NCBI GenBank assembly: GCA_946481695.1
Contig: CAMLON010000010.1
Coordinates: 1-52,188 of the forward strand
Length of the DNA: 52,188 nucleotides
Direction: 5' to 3'
Origin: an uncultured Bartonella sp.
GTDB lineage: Bacteria > Pseudomonadota > Alphaproteobacteria > Rhizobiales > Rhizobiaceae
The translations under genes and the position numbers were made by a program. The notes under the pieces were generated by a model. It made no database searches. It was not told where the DNA came from and was given only the letters and a program-made list of their open reading frames with translations. The first letter of the stretch is position 1. Each line of letters begins with the position of its first letter. Positions 1-7,806 of the stretch are shown one piece after another.

Positions 1-658
1 GGTTTGCTTTTTTAATAAGCTCTTCCATAAAACGCCAATGGGCATCCTGTTCGGGAAAGACACCGACATGGCGAAATGACGTAAAGCGGCCGAGAAACGG
101 CATTCCGTCCCATGACAATGGCCATGTTTCGCCAAGGGGTTGTTTAGGAAAATTCCAGCGCCCCATGCCTTCTTCATCGGTATTTCCGGTGAAAATCGCA
201 TCGACATCCTGCCATTCTTTTTCGCTTGATGCCGGTTGCCACAAAGCTTGTCCTTCGGGGCGAATAATGCGCAAATTGCCGTAACGTTCGAGTTTGAGGC
301 CATTACCACTGTCGATCAATGCGTAATTCTCGTTCGCACTTGTTTCCAGAATAACCGGTAATCTTTCTTCTGGCCTTTTTCCTGACGGGCGAGGTAGGAA
401 GCGGCTTTTGATTTTTGGTGCTTCTCCGCCCCTATTTTCCGGCTGCAATTTTTGATTCTCGCGTCTCGTGTTATCCTGTTCGACGATTTTGCGATAATTG
501 CCTGAATTATTGGCGTGCACAGCTTTCCGTCTTTCAGGCTTGTTTCCTGTCTCAAGAGCCTTTTTCGGAGCATAGGGGGCAGCACCGTTGCGCGGTGTTT
601 TCATTCCCCTTTTCTTGTCTTTCGGGTGTTGTGCTTTCACAAGTCTTGCATTTTCCAT
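1..658 (-). CDS. Class I SAM-dependent methyltransferase (COG1092/RlmI-like), N-terminal part, cut by window edge
   Basis: Read leftwards from an ATG at 658-656, the frame stays open for 219 codons to the window edge, so the C-terminal SAM-binding Rossmann domain is missing. The first ~100 residues are rich in Lys, Arg, Pro and Asn and look disordered. Ordered sequence begins at about residue 102 (VILETSANENYALIDSGNG), followed by LERYGNLRIIRPEGQALW and FRHVGVFPEQDAHW. From memory these segments resemble the N-terminal region of COG1092 methyltransferases annotated next to housekeeping genes in Brucella and Rhizobium; members of this group methylate 23S rRNA cytosine or are uncharacterised. 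No strong ribosome-binding site precedes the ATG, so a start further inside the basic tail is possible. The substrate cannot be named from this fragment. Confidence 0.65.
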   Translation of the reverse strand, partial: MENARLVKAQHPKDKKRGMKTPRNGAAPYAPKKALETGNKPERRKAVHANNSGNYRKIVEQDNTRRENQKLQPENRGGEAPKIKSRFLPRPSGKRPEERLPVILETSANENYALIDSGNGLKLERYGNLRIIRPEGQALWQPASSEKEWQDVDAIFTGNTDEEGMGRWNFPKQPLGETWPLSWDGMPFLGRFTSFRHVGVFPEQDAHWRFMEELIKKAN

Positions 659-1191
659 AATTAACAGAACGTTCTTTGCTTATAAAACATCTTTTCCAAA
701 AAGGTATATTTTTCTTGCAACATCGCAATCCTGAATGATCCGGTCAATAAACCGTTCAATCATCAAAATGGTCTTTGAATTTTTAAATGGATGACATGGG
801 TTCACTATAATTGACATGGGCTCGCTATAATTTTGTGTTTTGAGCATAATTTTAGGTTTGGATTTTGGTTATAACGCCTCGATATGTCGATTTATGTAAA
901 AGTTGGTCAAAACTTTGAACCAGGAAGGCGGGTGTAAAATAAAAATCTGCGCGAATGTAATCGCCTATGCTGGACGAAAAAATTAAAAGAATAATAATTT
1001 TCACATCCATTTATATCCGCGCCGAACCTCTATAGGCGCGTCGGCTTCTTTTAATGCGGAGATTCTATTTCGAGAGCGAATAATTTATGTGAAATAGTGT
1101 TCTTCAATGGTGAAGCGGAATCGAAACACGATGCTTTCCATTGTTTTGTAGTTTCAAGAATGCTTGGTAGTTTCAAAAATGCTTGGCAGAT
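659..1191. other. Intergenic spacer with two short tandem-repeat blocks
   Basis: This 533-base spacer lies between the start of the methyltransferase gene and the end of lapA. I see no credible gene: the short open frames are shadows or lack a ribosome-binding site. It contains a 20-bp tandem duplication at 792-831 and a 19-bp triplication from 1149 that runs into lapA. A weak hairpin (GCCGA/TCGGC, about 1021-1045) is followed by a short T-rich run in the plus direction. Confidence 0.6.
792..831. repeat. 20-bp imperfect tandem duplication with TATAAT motifs
   Basis: Two adjacent 20-bp units, 792-811 and 812-831, match at 18 of 20 positions. Each begins TGACATGGG and ends CTATAAT. The TTGACA and TATAAT hexamers are only 9 bp apart within a unit, so one unit is not a normal sigma-70 promoter. 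No plus-strand gene lies close downstream. Confidence 0.85.
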
Positions 1192-1205
1192 TCAAGAATG
1201 GTCGG
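1149..1205. repeat. 19-bp tandem triplication overlapping the lapA stop codon
   Basis: Three adjacent 19-bp units occupy 1149-1167, 1168-1186 and 1187-1205. The first two differ at one base and the third is more diverged. The core is TTCAAGAATG. The third unit carries the last codons and stop of the minus-strand lapA gene, so the copies appear to have spread downstream from the gene end. Confidence 0.85.
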
Positions 1206-1527
1206 CGATTGTCAATTCGGTCGTTGTCAAATTCGACTTTTTCGACATATCCATTTTAAGCCCTTGCAATTCGGTTTGCGTGTCTTTCAGGGCTTTGCGG
1301 AAGCGATGTTGGCTAAACCAGACTGTTATACCACCTATGATAATGCCGATTGCCAGAGCCAGAAACAGCCACACAAACAGCGGAGCGTGATAGACAAGAT
1401 TGCTATCTGTTGTATCAAACGGGTTAAGGCTTAACGCGACGCTTGTCCGATTGGCAATAATAAAAGCAATCAGGATGATGCCAACCGGTATCAGTATTAT
1501 CAGACTAACAATCTGTTTCAGATTCAT
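1192..1527 (-). CDS. lapA: LapA-domain (DUF1049) inner-membrane protein
   Basis: A 111-residue protein with two predicted membrane helices, about residues 5-25 (IVSLIILIPVGIILIAFIIA) and 44-66 (PLFVWLFLALAIGIIIGGIT). A polar, probably helical tail with Arg, Lys and Gln follows. This is the architecture of the lipopolysaccharide assembly protein A domain family. In Escherichia coli LapA works with LapB in controlling LPS synthesis; small alphaproteobacterial members are mostly uncharacterised. The ATG lies 4 bases after the ihfB stop, so the two genes are almost certainly co-transcribed, an order I recall in Brucella and Rhizobium. The 3' end lies inside a 19-bp tandem repeat, so the final residues (TIADHS) may vary between strains. 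Confidence 0.8.
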   Translation of the reverse strand: MNLKQIVSLIILIPVGIILIAFIIANRTSVALSLNPFDTTDSNLVYHAPLFVWLFLALAIGIIIGGITVWFSQHRFRKALKDTQTELQGLKMDMSKKSNLTTTELTIADHS

Positions 1528-1531
1528 GATT

Positions 1532-1813
1532 TCACTCGTTGTTCAAGCGGTCACGCAATTCCTTGCCGGTTTTAAAAAACGGTACCCATTTTTCTTCAAC
1601 CGAGACCGATTCACCCGTACGCGGATTTCGGCCGGAGCGTGCAGGCCGGTTTTTAACCGAAAAAGCCCCGAATCCGCGCAACTCTACCCGTTTTCCCTCG
1701 GCCAAAGCGGTAGATATTTCATCAAATACAGAACTCACAATATTTTCAATATCCCGCTGGAAAAGATGAGGGTTACGGTTAGCAATAATCTGCACAAGTT
1801 CCGACTTAATCAA
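1532..1813 (-). CDS. ihfB: Integration host factor beta subunit
   Basis: IHF-beta pairs with IHF-alpha to form a DNA-bending nucleoid protein used in transcription, recombination and replication. The 93-residue product contains the full HU/IHF fold. The DNA-binding arm includes [21 protein letters not shown], and the family-typical ending [14 protein letters not shown] is present. I place the start at a TTG (1813-1811): it gives the family N-terminus (M)IKSELVQ and has a strong Shine-Dalgarno GGAGG about 6 bases upstream. A longer reading from 1864 adds 17 residues with no family counterpart. lapA follows 4 bases downstream. An inverted repeat at 1865-1881 lies about 50 bases upstream of the start. 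Confidence 0.95.
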   Translation of the reverse strand: MIKSELVQIIANRNPHLFQRDIENIVSSVFDEISTALAEGKRVELRGFGAFSVKNRPARSGRNPRTGESVSVEEKWVPFFKTGKELRDRLNNE

Positions 1814-2228
1814 AACAGCCTCCAATTTTGATCCGCATAGTGACAATGACCCGCTAAAAAACAACGAATCATAACGATTCGCCGATTTTCAGATCCCGTG
1901 ACTGGCAGGCATTTTGAATTCCTGTTCAAAAATTTTGCCAGAAGTCCTTTATCATTCACTACAAAATCCAGTTAACGCAATAGTTTATTGTCTGTCTATC
2001 GCATTTCGTCAACGTTATTTGATTAAAAAATATTTGTGTTCGGTAAAAAATTTTGAAAAAGGCAGTTTGCCACATTTAACGTTACCTTGTGGGCTTTTGA
2101 CATTTGATAAAAACAGGCAGTCCAATGAAAAGTTGAATGGAAAGCAGAATTGCTCTAAATATTGAACTGGTATATGGGAACTTCGTCTAGGCGTTTGTTT
2201 TTGTAAAACTCAGGAAAAATTCAGAGGT
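1814..2228. other. Divergent spacer between ihfB and lptC
   Basis: This spacer of about 415 bases separates divergent ihfB and lptC. The region 1865-1881 holds a perfect 6-bp inverted repeat, CGAATC-ATAAC-GATTCG, placed where an ihfB operator or leader hairpin could lie. An open frame of 83 codons at 1914-2165 (plus) has no ribosome-binding site, unusual composition and no family resemblance; I do not call it. No consensus promoter pair stands out. Confidence 0.5.
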
Positions 2229-2879
2229 ATGATGGACGACGGTTCAGAAATATTTTCACCGAGCTTCAAATCTGATGCTGTTTTTGATGCTGCACGTCGT
2301 CATTCAGTGCGTGTCCACATATTGAAATTTTTACTGCCGGTCGTGGCTATTATTATTGCTCTGGTTTTTTCCTGGTTTACATTTTTTGCAACGCCGAGCA
2401 CGAGCGATCTCGTTGTTTTGAACGGAGATCAGGGCAGTGGCGGGCAATTGACGATGACCGACCCCAAGCTTGAAGGCTATACTTCGGCCAACAAACCCTA
2501 TTCGCTCAAAGCCGACAAGGCCATTCAGGATCCGCACCATCCCGGTATGATCGAACTGCAACGGATTATTGCGACACTCCCCTTGGGCGAACGTGGCGAA
2601 GCCGCTGTCAATGCGGTGGGCGCGTTCTATGACAATGTCAATGGTCGCCTGCAATTCGATAAACCTTTTGAAGTAAAAACAAATGATGGAATGGTCGCAA
2701 AGCTTGATGCTGCCGATGTCAACCTGGCGACAAGTCAATTAAGCACAGACAAGCCGGTTGATATTCGTCGTGGCGGGCAACATTTGAAAGCGAACGGTTT
2801 ACAAATTCGTGATAATGGGCAAGTGTTGTTTTTTAATCGTGGTGTCAGTCTTGTCATTGACAACGCAAATGCGCAATAA
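2229..2879 (+). CDS. lptC: LPS export protein LptC
   Basis: LptC is the bitopic component of the Lpt bridge that receives LPS from the LptB2FG transporter and hands it to LptA in the periplasm. The 216-residue protein has a short cytoplasmic tail, one membrane helix at about residues 35-55 (LKFLLPVVAIIIALVFSWF) and a periplasmic beta-jellyroll region with the LptC-like stretch MTDPKLEGYTSANKPYSLKA. AGAGG precedes two adjacent ATG codons; the second (2232) has the better spacing. lptA follows after 60 bases and lptB after that, giving the usual rhizobial order lptC-lptA-lptB-rpoN. Confidence 0.9.
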   Translation: MMDDGSEIFSPSFKSDAVFDAARRHSVRVHILKFLLPVVAIIIALVFSWFTFFATPSTSDLVVLNGDQGSGGQLTMTDPKLEGYTSANKPYSLKADKAIQDPHHPGMIELQRIIATLPLGERGEAAVNAVGAFYDNVNGRLQFDKPFEVKTNDGMVAKLDAADVNLATSQLSTDKPVDIRRGGQHLKANGLQIRDNGQVLFFNRGVSLVIDNANAQ

Positions 2880-2939
2880 AATGAGGGGCACTTGCCATTT
2901 TAAAAATGTGCGGTGTTTCGTTTATTCGAGGATTGTAAA

Positions 2940-3596
2940 ATGAAGCCTTTAAAGCAATATTTTTCTAAGCTTGGTGCAGTGACGGCAACAGGATTGGCTT
3001 TCATGAGCCTCGGACAAATGCCTTTATGGGCTCAACAGACAAATTTCGGGGTTAATCTTTCGGGCGGGAAAGAACCGGTTGAACTCAACGCCGATAATCT
3101 GGAAATGCGTGACAAAGACGGTGTCGCAATTTTTACCGGCAATGTTTCTGTTGTGCAGGGCGACCGGATTTTGCGCACGTCCAAATTGATTGTGCATTAC
3201 GCCAAAGCACCTGACGATGCCAATAAAGACAAGTCCGCAACAGCAAGCGACACTTCCGATCAGGGCAAAGGGGATGCTGCCACCAAAACAGCCGCCGCCG
3301 GTGCCGGTGGCCTTGGCTCGACGGGTGTTGAAAAAATGGAAGCATCCGGCAAAGTCTATATCAAAACAGCCACACAGGTCGCGACCGGCGATGAAGGTAT
3401 TTTCGATGGCAAATCGAAATTGATGGTTTTGACAGGAAAACGCGTCATTTTGGCAGATGGTGATAATGTAGCAACCGGTTGTAAATTGACGGCCCATATG
3501 GATACAGGCAAAGCTTTTCTCGAAAGCTGTAAATCGGCGGGGCAAAATGGTCGTGTATCGATCATTATGAATCGCAACGAACAAAACGGAAAATGA
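2940..3596 (+). CDS. lptA: LPS transport periplasmic protein LptA
   Basis: LptA forms the periplasmic filament that carries LPS to the outer membrane. The 218-residue product begins with a signal peptide ending at about LWAQQ. OstA/LptA repeats follow (VELNADNLEMRDKDGVAIFTG and, later, DGKSKLMVLTGKRVILADG). I start at 2940, where GAGG lies about 8 bases upstream and the signal peptide begins MKPLKQYFSK; an upstream in-frame ATG at 2913 adds nine residues without support. A linker of about 40 residues (residues ~90-130), rich in Ala, Gly, Asp, Lys and Thr, interrupts the jellyroll, so the fold has a long flexible loop there. lptB begins 7 bases downstream. Confidence 0.9.
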   Translation: MKPLKQYFSKLGAVTATGLAFMSLGQMPLWAQQTNFGVNLSGGKEPVELNADNLEMRDKDGVAIFTGNVSVVQGDRILRTSKLIVHYAKAPDDANKDKSATASDTSDQGKGDAATKTAAAGAGGLGSTGVEKMEASGKVYIKTATQVATGDEGIFDGKSKLMVLTGKRVILADGDNVATGCKLTAHMDTGKAFLESCKSAGQNGRVSIIMNRNEQNGK

Positions 3597-3603
3597 GCGT
3601 TTT

Positions 3604-4407
3604 ATGTCACAAAGTGATTCGCAAATGGCTTTTGAAGAAATAGCCTATGAAGATGGTTCGGGTAAAAGCCTCAAAGAACGCCTCAAAGGAACGTTGGTTG
3701 CTCGCGATTTGACGAAAACCTACCGCGGGCGTCAGGTTGTAAAAGGTGTATCTTTCGGTGTGCGCGCCGGAGAAATTGTCGGCATTCTGGGCCCCAACGG
3801 AGCCGGCAAAACGACTTGTTTCTACATGGTGACAGGACTTGTCGAAGTGGATGGCGGAAGCATTGAAATCGACGGTTTTGATGTCACCGATATGCCGATG
3901 TACAGGCGTTCCCGTTTGGGTATTGGTTATTTGCCGCAAGAAGCCTCTATTTTCCGTGGTCTTTCAGTGGAAGATAATATCAAAGCGGTTTTGGAAGTGG
4001 TCGAAAAAGACCGCAAAAAACGCGCGGAAGAACTTGATGCGCTGCTTGATGAATTCAAGATTGCGCATTTGCGCAAAAGCCCGTCATTGGCTCTTTCCGG
4101 AGGCGAAAGAAGGCGTTTGGAAATTGCGCGTGCGCTTGCTTCGCGTCCGAACTTCATGCTGCTCGATGAACCTTTTGCAGGTATCGACCCGATTGCGATA
4201 GCCGACATTCAACAATTGGTACGGCACTTGAAAAGCCGCGGCATCGGCGTTCTGGTGACCGACCATAATGTTCGTGAAACACTGGGGCTTGTCGATCGTG
4301 CCTATATTATCCATGATGGTCAGGTTCTCACCCATGGCCAGCCGGATGATATTGTCACCAATGCGGATGTGCGCAGGCTTTATCTCGGCGATCAATTTTC
4401 TCTCTGA
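3604..4407 (+). CDS. lptB: LPS export ABC transporter ATPase LptB
   Basis: LptB is the cytoplasmic ATPase dimer that powers LPS extraction by LptFG. Visible motifs are Walker A GPNGAGKTT, Q-loop LPQEASIF, signature LSGGERRRLEIARAL, Walker B FMLLDEPFAGIDP and the switch histidine in VTDHNVRE. The C-terminus (VRRLYLGDQFSL) is family-typical. At 267 residues it is longer than E. coli LptB (241) because of a polar N-terminal extension of about 25 residues before LVARDLTKTYRGR. It is the third gene of the lptCAB run. A hairpin (ATGACAAG/CTTGTCAT, 4437-4466) follows the gene but lacks a T-run in the plus direction. Confidence 0.96.
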   Translation: MSQSDSQMAFEEIAYEDGSGKSLKERLKGTLVARDLTKTYRGRQVVKGVSFGVRAGEIVGILGPNGAGKTTCFYMVTGLVEVDGGSIEIDGFDVTDMPMYRRSRLGIGYLPQEASIFRGLSVEDNIKAVLEVVEKDRKKRAEELDALLDEFKIAHLRKSPSLALSGGERRRLEIARALASRPNFMLLDEPFAGIDPIAIADIQQLVRHLKSRGIGVLVTDHNVRETLGLVDRAYIIHDGQVLTHGQPDDIVTNADVRRLYLGDQFSL

Positions 4408-5394
4408 GTTCTTCGTGTTTGCCTGAATTATGTTTGATGACAAGAATGGCTGAAAGCGCTTGTCATTAAAAAAATTATGGCGTGCAGCAAGGCTTGTCTT
4501 TCCTGATGGCGACAGATTTTCCAACAGGCGGGGTTTGGATAAGACATGCCAAAGCCTTCCTGAGGCTGTCGCCGGCACTATTTATTTTTTTCGGCAATTA
4601 ATAGCGCAAGGTGAAAATGCACGGAACTTTTGAAAATATGTTCCAATGTGCTTTGTAATGGGCGCGCGGGGATGTTTTTGCATTATCAGCTATAAGCGGC
4701 AGGTGCTAAAAAAACACGCTAACACTGTAAAACACATAGATCGTGGTAAAGCGGCTGTCCTTTGCACATGATAAACAACCGAACAAAAACCGGTTGGTGG
4801 CGATGAACCGCTCTTTCATAATCAAATTCTGACATGTGCCTATGCTTGCACATGCTTTCCGGATGCGAGCCAAAACAGAATAGTTGTTTTTCATGCTGAA
4901 AAATCCGCATGGCAATGTTTTATTTCCGGTTACGGGGGGCAGTGTGCCAATCGAGAAAAGAAAGCGGGAAATAGCAAGCAGGAAATAAAAAACGCGAAAT
5001 GGAGGAATGAAATATCAAAAAACGGCGGGTGATTATTGATAAATCAATCCGGTTTGACCGGATCGTCAAATAAAATCCGTTTGTTGGTTTTCTCTTGTCG
5101 GAAACAACGACACAACGAATTGAATGTTCATTCATTGATTTCATTTGACGAACACATCGCACATGACGAACACATCGCACACCGGTGAAAAAATATAAAA
5201 ATTGTTGAAATGCACAAGCCGAAACGCAGCTTTTGATTTTTTATCATTTTTTAGTTGACAAGCAAGGATCATACCATTTTCGTTGAAGGATAGATTTTTA
5301 CGAAAATTATCCGACCGAAGTTAAACATGTCGGTTCGTTTGCGTGATGTTCATTTACCGTTTCGCGCGGGGTCCATTGGGGAGGATTAAGGTTT
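4408..5394. other. Long spacer between lptB and rpoN
   Basis: This 987-base spacer precedes rpoN. It contains an 8-bp perfect hairpin at 4437-4466 without a plus-strand T-run, a weaker degenerate repeat at 4964-4991, and a perfect 18-bp tandem duplication at 5146-5181. Short open frames on the minus strand (4706-4915 and 4920-5180) have no ribosome-binding site and no recognisable sequence; the second is partly repeat-derived. A TTGACA at about 5254 could be a -35 element for rpoN, but no good -10 follows at normal spacing. The spacer could hold a small RNA or be decayed coding DNA; I cannot show either. Confidence 0.5.
5146..5181. repeat. Perfect 18-bp tandem duplication
   Basis: Two identical units, TGACGAACACATCGCACA, occupy 5146-5163 and 5164-5181, about 215 bases upstream of the rpoN start. 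The lack of any mismatch suggests a recent slippage duplication. Confidence 0.95.
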
Positions 5395-6942
5395 ATGGCG
5401 CTGTCACCATCGTTCGAGTTACGCCAATCGCAGTCGCTGGTGATGACACCCCAGTTGATGCAATCCATCAAACTTTTGCAGATGACTGCCGGTGAATTGG
5501 AACAATTCATCGAGGAAGCGTTGGAAAAAAATCCGTTGCTTGAACGCTTGGCAGTTGATGACAATAATGGCGGCAATTTAGATGATGTGGGCGCCAAAGA
5601 AGGCGAATTTCAAGATTTTTCCGGTGTCGCGCAAATGCCGGAAGAAAAAATTGTCGAAGACGGGCAGCCATACGAAACATTTGATCCTGAAACACTCTCC
5701 AACATGTTTGATGGCGCCGACGAGGTCGGTATTTCACAAAGCCCGACATTTGACGGGAACCAAAAAGACGGTTATTCCTCTGAATGGACGGGTGCTTCCG
5801 CGAAAGCTTTACCAATCGAAGATTTCAATTTTATCGAGTCGATTGCCGAAAAGCCGAATTTACAGGATTTTGTTGCCGAGCAGATTGCTTTTGCCTTCAA
5901 AGATAAAAATGAACACGACATTGCCTGTTATCTCGCTTGCGATCTGGATGACGCGGGATATTTTACCGGTTCAATTCAAAAAGTAGCCGAAGAATTTTCG
6001 GTAGCCGAAACATTGGTTTCAAATATTTTGAAACGCCTTCAACAATTCGACCCGCCGGGAATATTTGCAACCTCGCTTTGTGAATGTCTTTCATTGCAGC
6101 TTGAGCGACAAAATCGCATGGATCCGGCAATCGGAATTGTGCTTCAAAATCTTCCGCTTCTGGCAAGGCGGGACTTTGTAATGCTTTCCAGGCTTTCCGG
6201 TCTCGATGAAAGTGAAGTTTCGGATATTTTAAAAGAGATTCGCGGTCTCGATCCGAAACCCGGCACCGCCTATAATACATCGACAGCAGTGCCTGTCATA
6301 CCGGATGTGATTATTTCAAAACGGCCGAATGGAGAATTTTTCGTCGAACTGAATCCTGCGGTTTTACCAAAGCTTGTTATTCATCGGGATTATGCTGTCA
6401 AAATAGGTAAAGACAGTGTTGACCGCAGTTTCATCAATAGCTGTGTCCAGAATGCCAATTGGTTGATAAAGGCGCTCGATCAGCGGGAAAGAACATTGAT
6501 TACTGTGAGTGCCGAGATTGTTCGCCATCAGCAGGAATTTTTGCGGCGCGGCATTTCTTTTTTAAAACCCCTCACACTTGCGACAATCGCCGAAGCGGTT
6601 CACATGCACGAATCGACAATAAGTCGTGTAACAGCAAATAAATATGTGGCAACGCCGCGCGGCATTTTCGAGATGCGCAGTTTCTTTTCGGCTGCTTTGC
6701 AATCGACCGAAGGAGGCGAGCAATACGCAGCCGATGCTGTTCGCCATCGTATTCGCGAGCTGATAGACAATGAAAACGTCGATCATGTTCTTTCCGATGA
6801 TACACTTGTTCAATTGCTCAAAAAAGAAAATATAGTTCTCGCCCGACGAACTGTCGCTAAATATAGAGAAGTAATGAATATATCTTCCTCGGTGTTACGC
6901 AGAAGAGAAAAAAAGGCAAAACTTGGAACAATTCCAGAATGA
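5395..6942 (+). CDS. rpoN: RNA polymerase sigma-54 factor
   Basis: RpoN directs RNA polymerase to -24/-12 promoters and needs AAA+ activators. The 515-residue protein shows region I at the N-terminus (LRQSQSLVMTPQLMQSIKLL, Gln/Leu-rich), then an acidic region II of about 90 residues. A core-binding domain begins near residue 145, the helix-turn-helix near LATIAEAVHMHESTISR, and the RpoN box ARRTVAKYRE at about residues 482-491. The start at 5395 is preceded by GGGGAGGATTAAGG, a good though distant ribosome-binding site, and matches the usual N-terminus (MALSPSFELRQSQ). hpf and ptsN follow, the conserved nitrogen-PTS neighbourhood. Confidence 0.97.
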   Translation: MALSPSFELRQSQSLVMTPQLMQSIKLLQMTAGELEQFIEEALEKNPLLERLAVDDNNGGNLDDVGAKEGEFQDFSGVAQMPEEKIVEDGQPYETFDPETLSNMFDGADEVGISQSPTFDGNQKDGYSSEWTGASAKALPIEDFNFIESIAEKPNLQDFVAEQIAFAFKDKNEHDIACYLACDLDDAGYFTGSIQKVAEEFSVAETLVSNILKRLQQFDPPGIFATSLCECLSLQLERQNRMDPAIGIVLQNLPLLARRDFVMLSRLSGLDESEVSDILKEIRGLDPKPGTAYNTSTAVPVIPDVIISKRPNGEFFVELNPAVLPKLVIHRDYAVKIGKDSVDRSFINSCVQNANWLIKALDQRERTLITVSAEIVRHQQEFLRRGISFLKPLTLATIAEAVHMHESTISRVTANKYVATPRGIFEMRSFFSAALQSTEGGEQYAADAVRHRIRELIDNENVDHVLSDDTLVQLLKKENIVLARRTVAKYREVMNISSSVLRRREKKAKLGTIPE

Positions 6943-6982
6943 GTTTGTCGATTGACTTGTTGTTGATAAATGACTAGAAGCC

Positions 6983-7025
6983 CGCCCAGAAAATGCGGTT
7001 TTCCTGTCTTTTCAGGAAAAGGGCG
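6983..7025 (+). other. Nested hairpin in the rpoN-hpf spacer
   Basis: An outer stem CGCCC/GGGCG (6983-6987 with 7021-7025) encloses an 8-bp inner stem TTTTCCTG/CAGGAAAA (6999-7006 with 7013-7020). No T-run follows on the plus strand, so it is not a classic terminator. It lies about 70 bases before the hpf ATG and could affect hpf mRNA stability or rpoN readthrough. Confidence 0.6.
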
Positions 7026-7095
7026 TGCTTTGAGTTGCTTCCTCTCGAAGATGTCGTTAAACTGCAAAAATCACGAATTATGAACGAGGTTTATA

Positions 7096-7680
7096 ATGAG
7101 CTTGCGCATTTCAGGAAAGCACATGGATATTGGTGAAGCTTTCCGTACGCGGATTGAAGACCGTATCAATGATGCGATTTCAAAATATTTCGCCGGCGGC
7201 GTTACCGGACATGTTACCGTTGTCAAATCGGGTTCACGTTTTTCGGCGGAATGCGTATTGCATTTAAGCTCCGGAGCAGTGTTGCAAACAACCGGTCAGG
7301 CACAAGACCCGCAAGCCGCTTTCGATGCGGCAGCAGAACGGTTGGAGACACGTCTTCGTCGTTATAAAAGGCGTTTGAAATCCCGCAGCAACAAGCAGAA
7401 TGATAATGCCGCTTTTGCCGAATTTGCATACCACATTATGGAACCGGTGCCCGATGAAGACGAGGGCTTGCCGGAAGATTATGCGCCGACAATTGTTGCC
7501 GAGACATCCATGACATTGCGCGATATGTCTGTTGCCAATGCTGTTGTCGAACTTGATTTGATGGATAACCCTGTTCTGGTGTTCCGCAATGCAGCCGATG
7601 GAAAAATCAATATTGTTTATCGGCGTGCAGACGGCAATATCGGTTGGATCGACCCGTCATCCATCACCAATAAAGCTTGA
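7096..7680 (+). CDS. hpf: Ribosome hibernation promoting factor, long form
   Basis: Long HPF binds the 30S decoding channel and dimerises 70S ribosomes into inactive 100S particles in starved cells. The 194-residue product has the N-terminal S30AE/RaiA domain (about residues 1-100: MSLRISGKHMDIGEAFRTRI, with the basic helix RYKRRLKSRSNKQ). A linker joins it to the C-terminal dimerisation domain (about 130-190: SMTLRDMSVANAVVELDLMD, then YRRADGNIGWIDP). The two-domain length marks the long form. GAGG lies 9 bases before the ATG. Its place between rpoN and ptsN is conserved in proteobacteria. A nested hairpin lies in its leader. Confidence 0.95.
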   Translation: MSLRISGKHMDIGEAFRTRIEDRINDAISKYFAGGVTGHVTVVKSGSRFSAECVLHLSSGAVLQTTGQAQDPQAAFDAAAERLETRLRRYKRRLKSRSNKQNDNAAFAEFAYHIMEPVPDEDEGLPEDYAPTIVAETSMTLRDMSVANAVVELDLMDNPVLVFRNAADGKINIVYRRADGNIGWIDPSSITNKA

Positions 7681-7806
7681 ATCGGGGAAAAACCTTTTCC
7701 TTAACGGTTTTACAACTACGATAAAAAGGGAATCATCCACACCCTTTCATTCTCCGGGCATGATTGTCAGCTTGAGAGAGGATTCGGGATGGAAAAAGGA
7801 AACCAC

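Noticed and set aside
792..831. Duplicated TTGACA/TATAAT motifs considered as a working tandem promoter
   Set aside because: Hexamers are 9 bp apart within a unit and alternative pairings do not give 16-18 bp spacing with a good -35; no gene follows.
1914..2165. 83-codon open frame upstream of lptC on the plus strand
   Set aside because: No ribosome-binding site, no family resemblance and poor composition; it sits in a promoter spacer.
4437..4466. Hairpin after lptB considered as a terminator
   Set aside because: A perfect 8-bp stem but followed by A-rich sequence in the plus direction; no T-run on either strand.
4706..5180. Minus-strand open frames of 69 and 86 codons in the lptB-rpoN spacer
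   Set aside because: No ribosome-binding sites and low-complexity sequence; the second runs through an 18-bp tandem repeat.
5146..5181. Tandem repeat considered as a CRISPR fragment
   Set aside because: Two units abut without spacers and no cas gene is present; this is a simple duplication.
7021..7040. Possible sigma-54 (GG-N10-GC) promoter before hpf
   Set aside because: The GG is present but the GC does not fall at the required distance.
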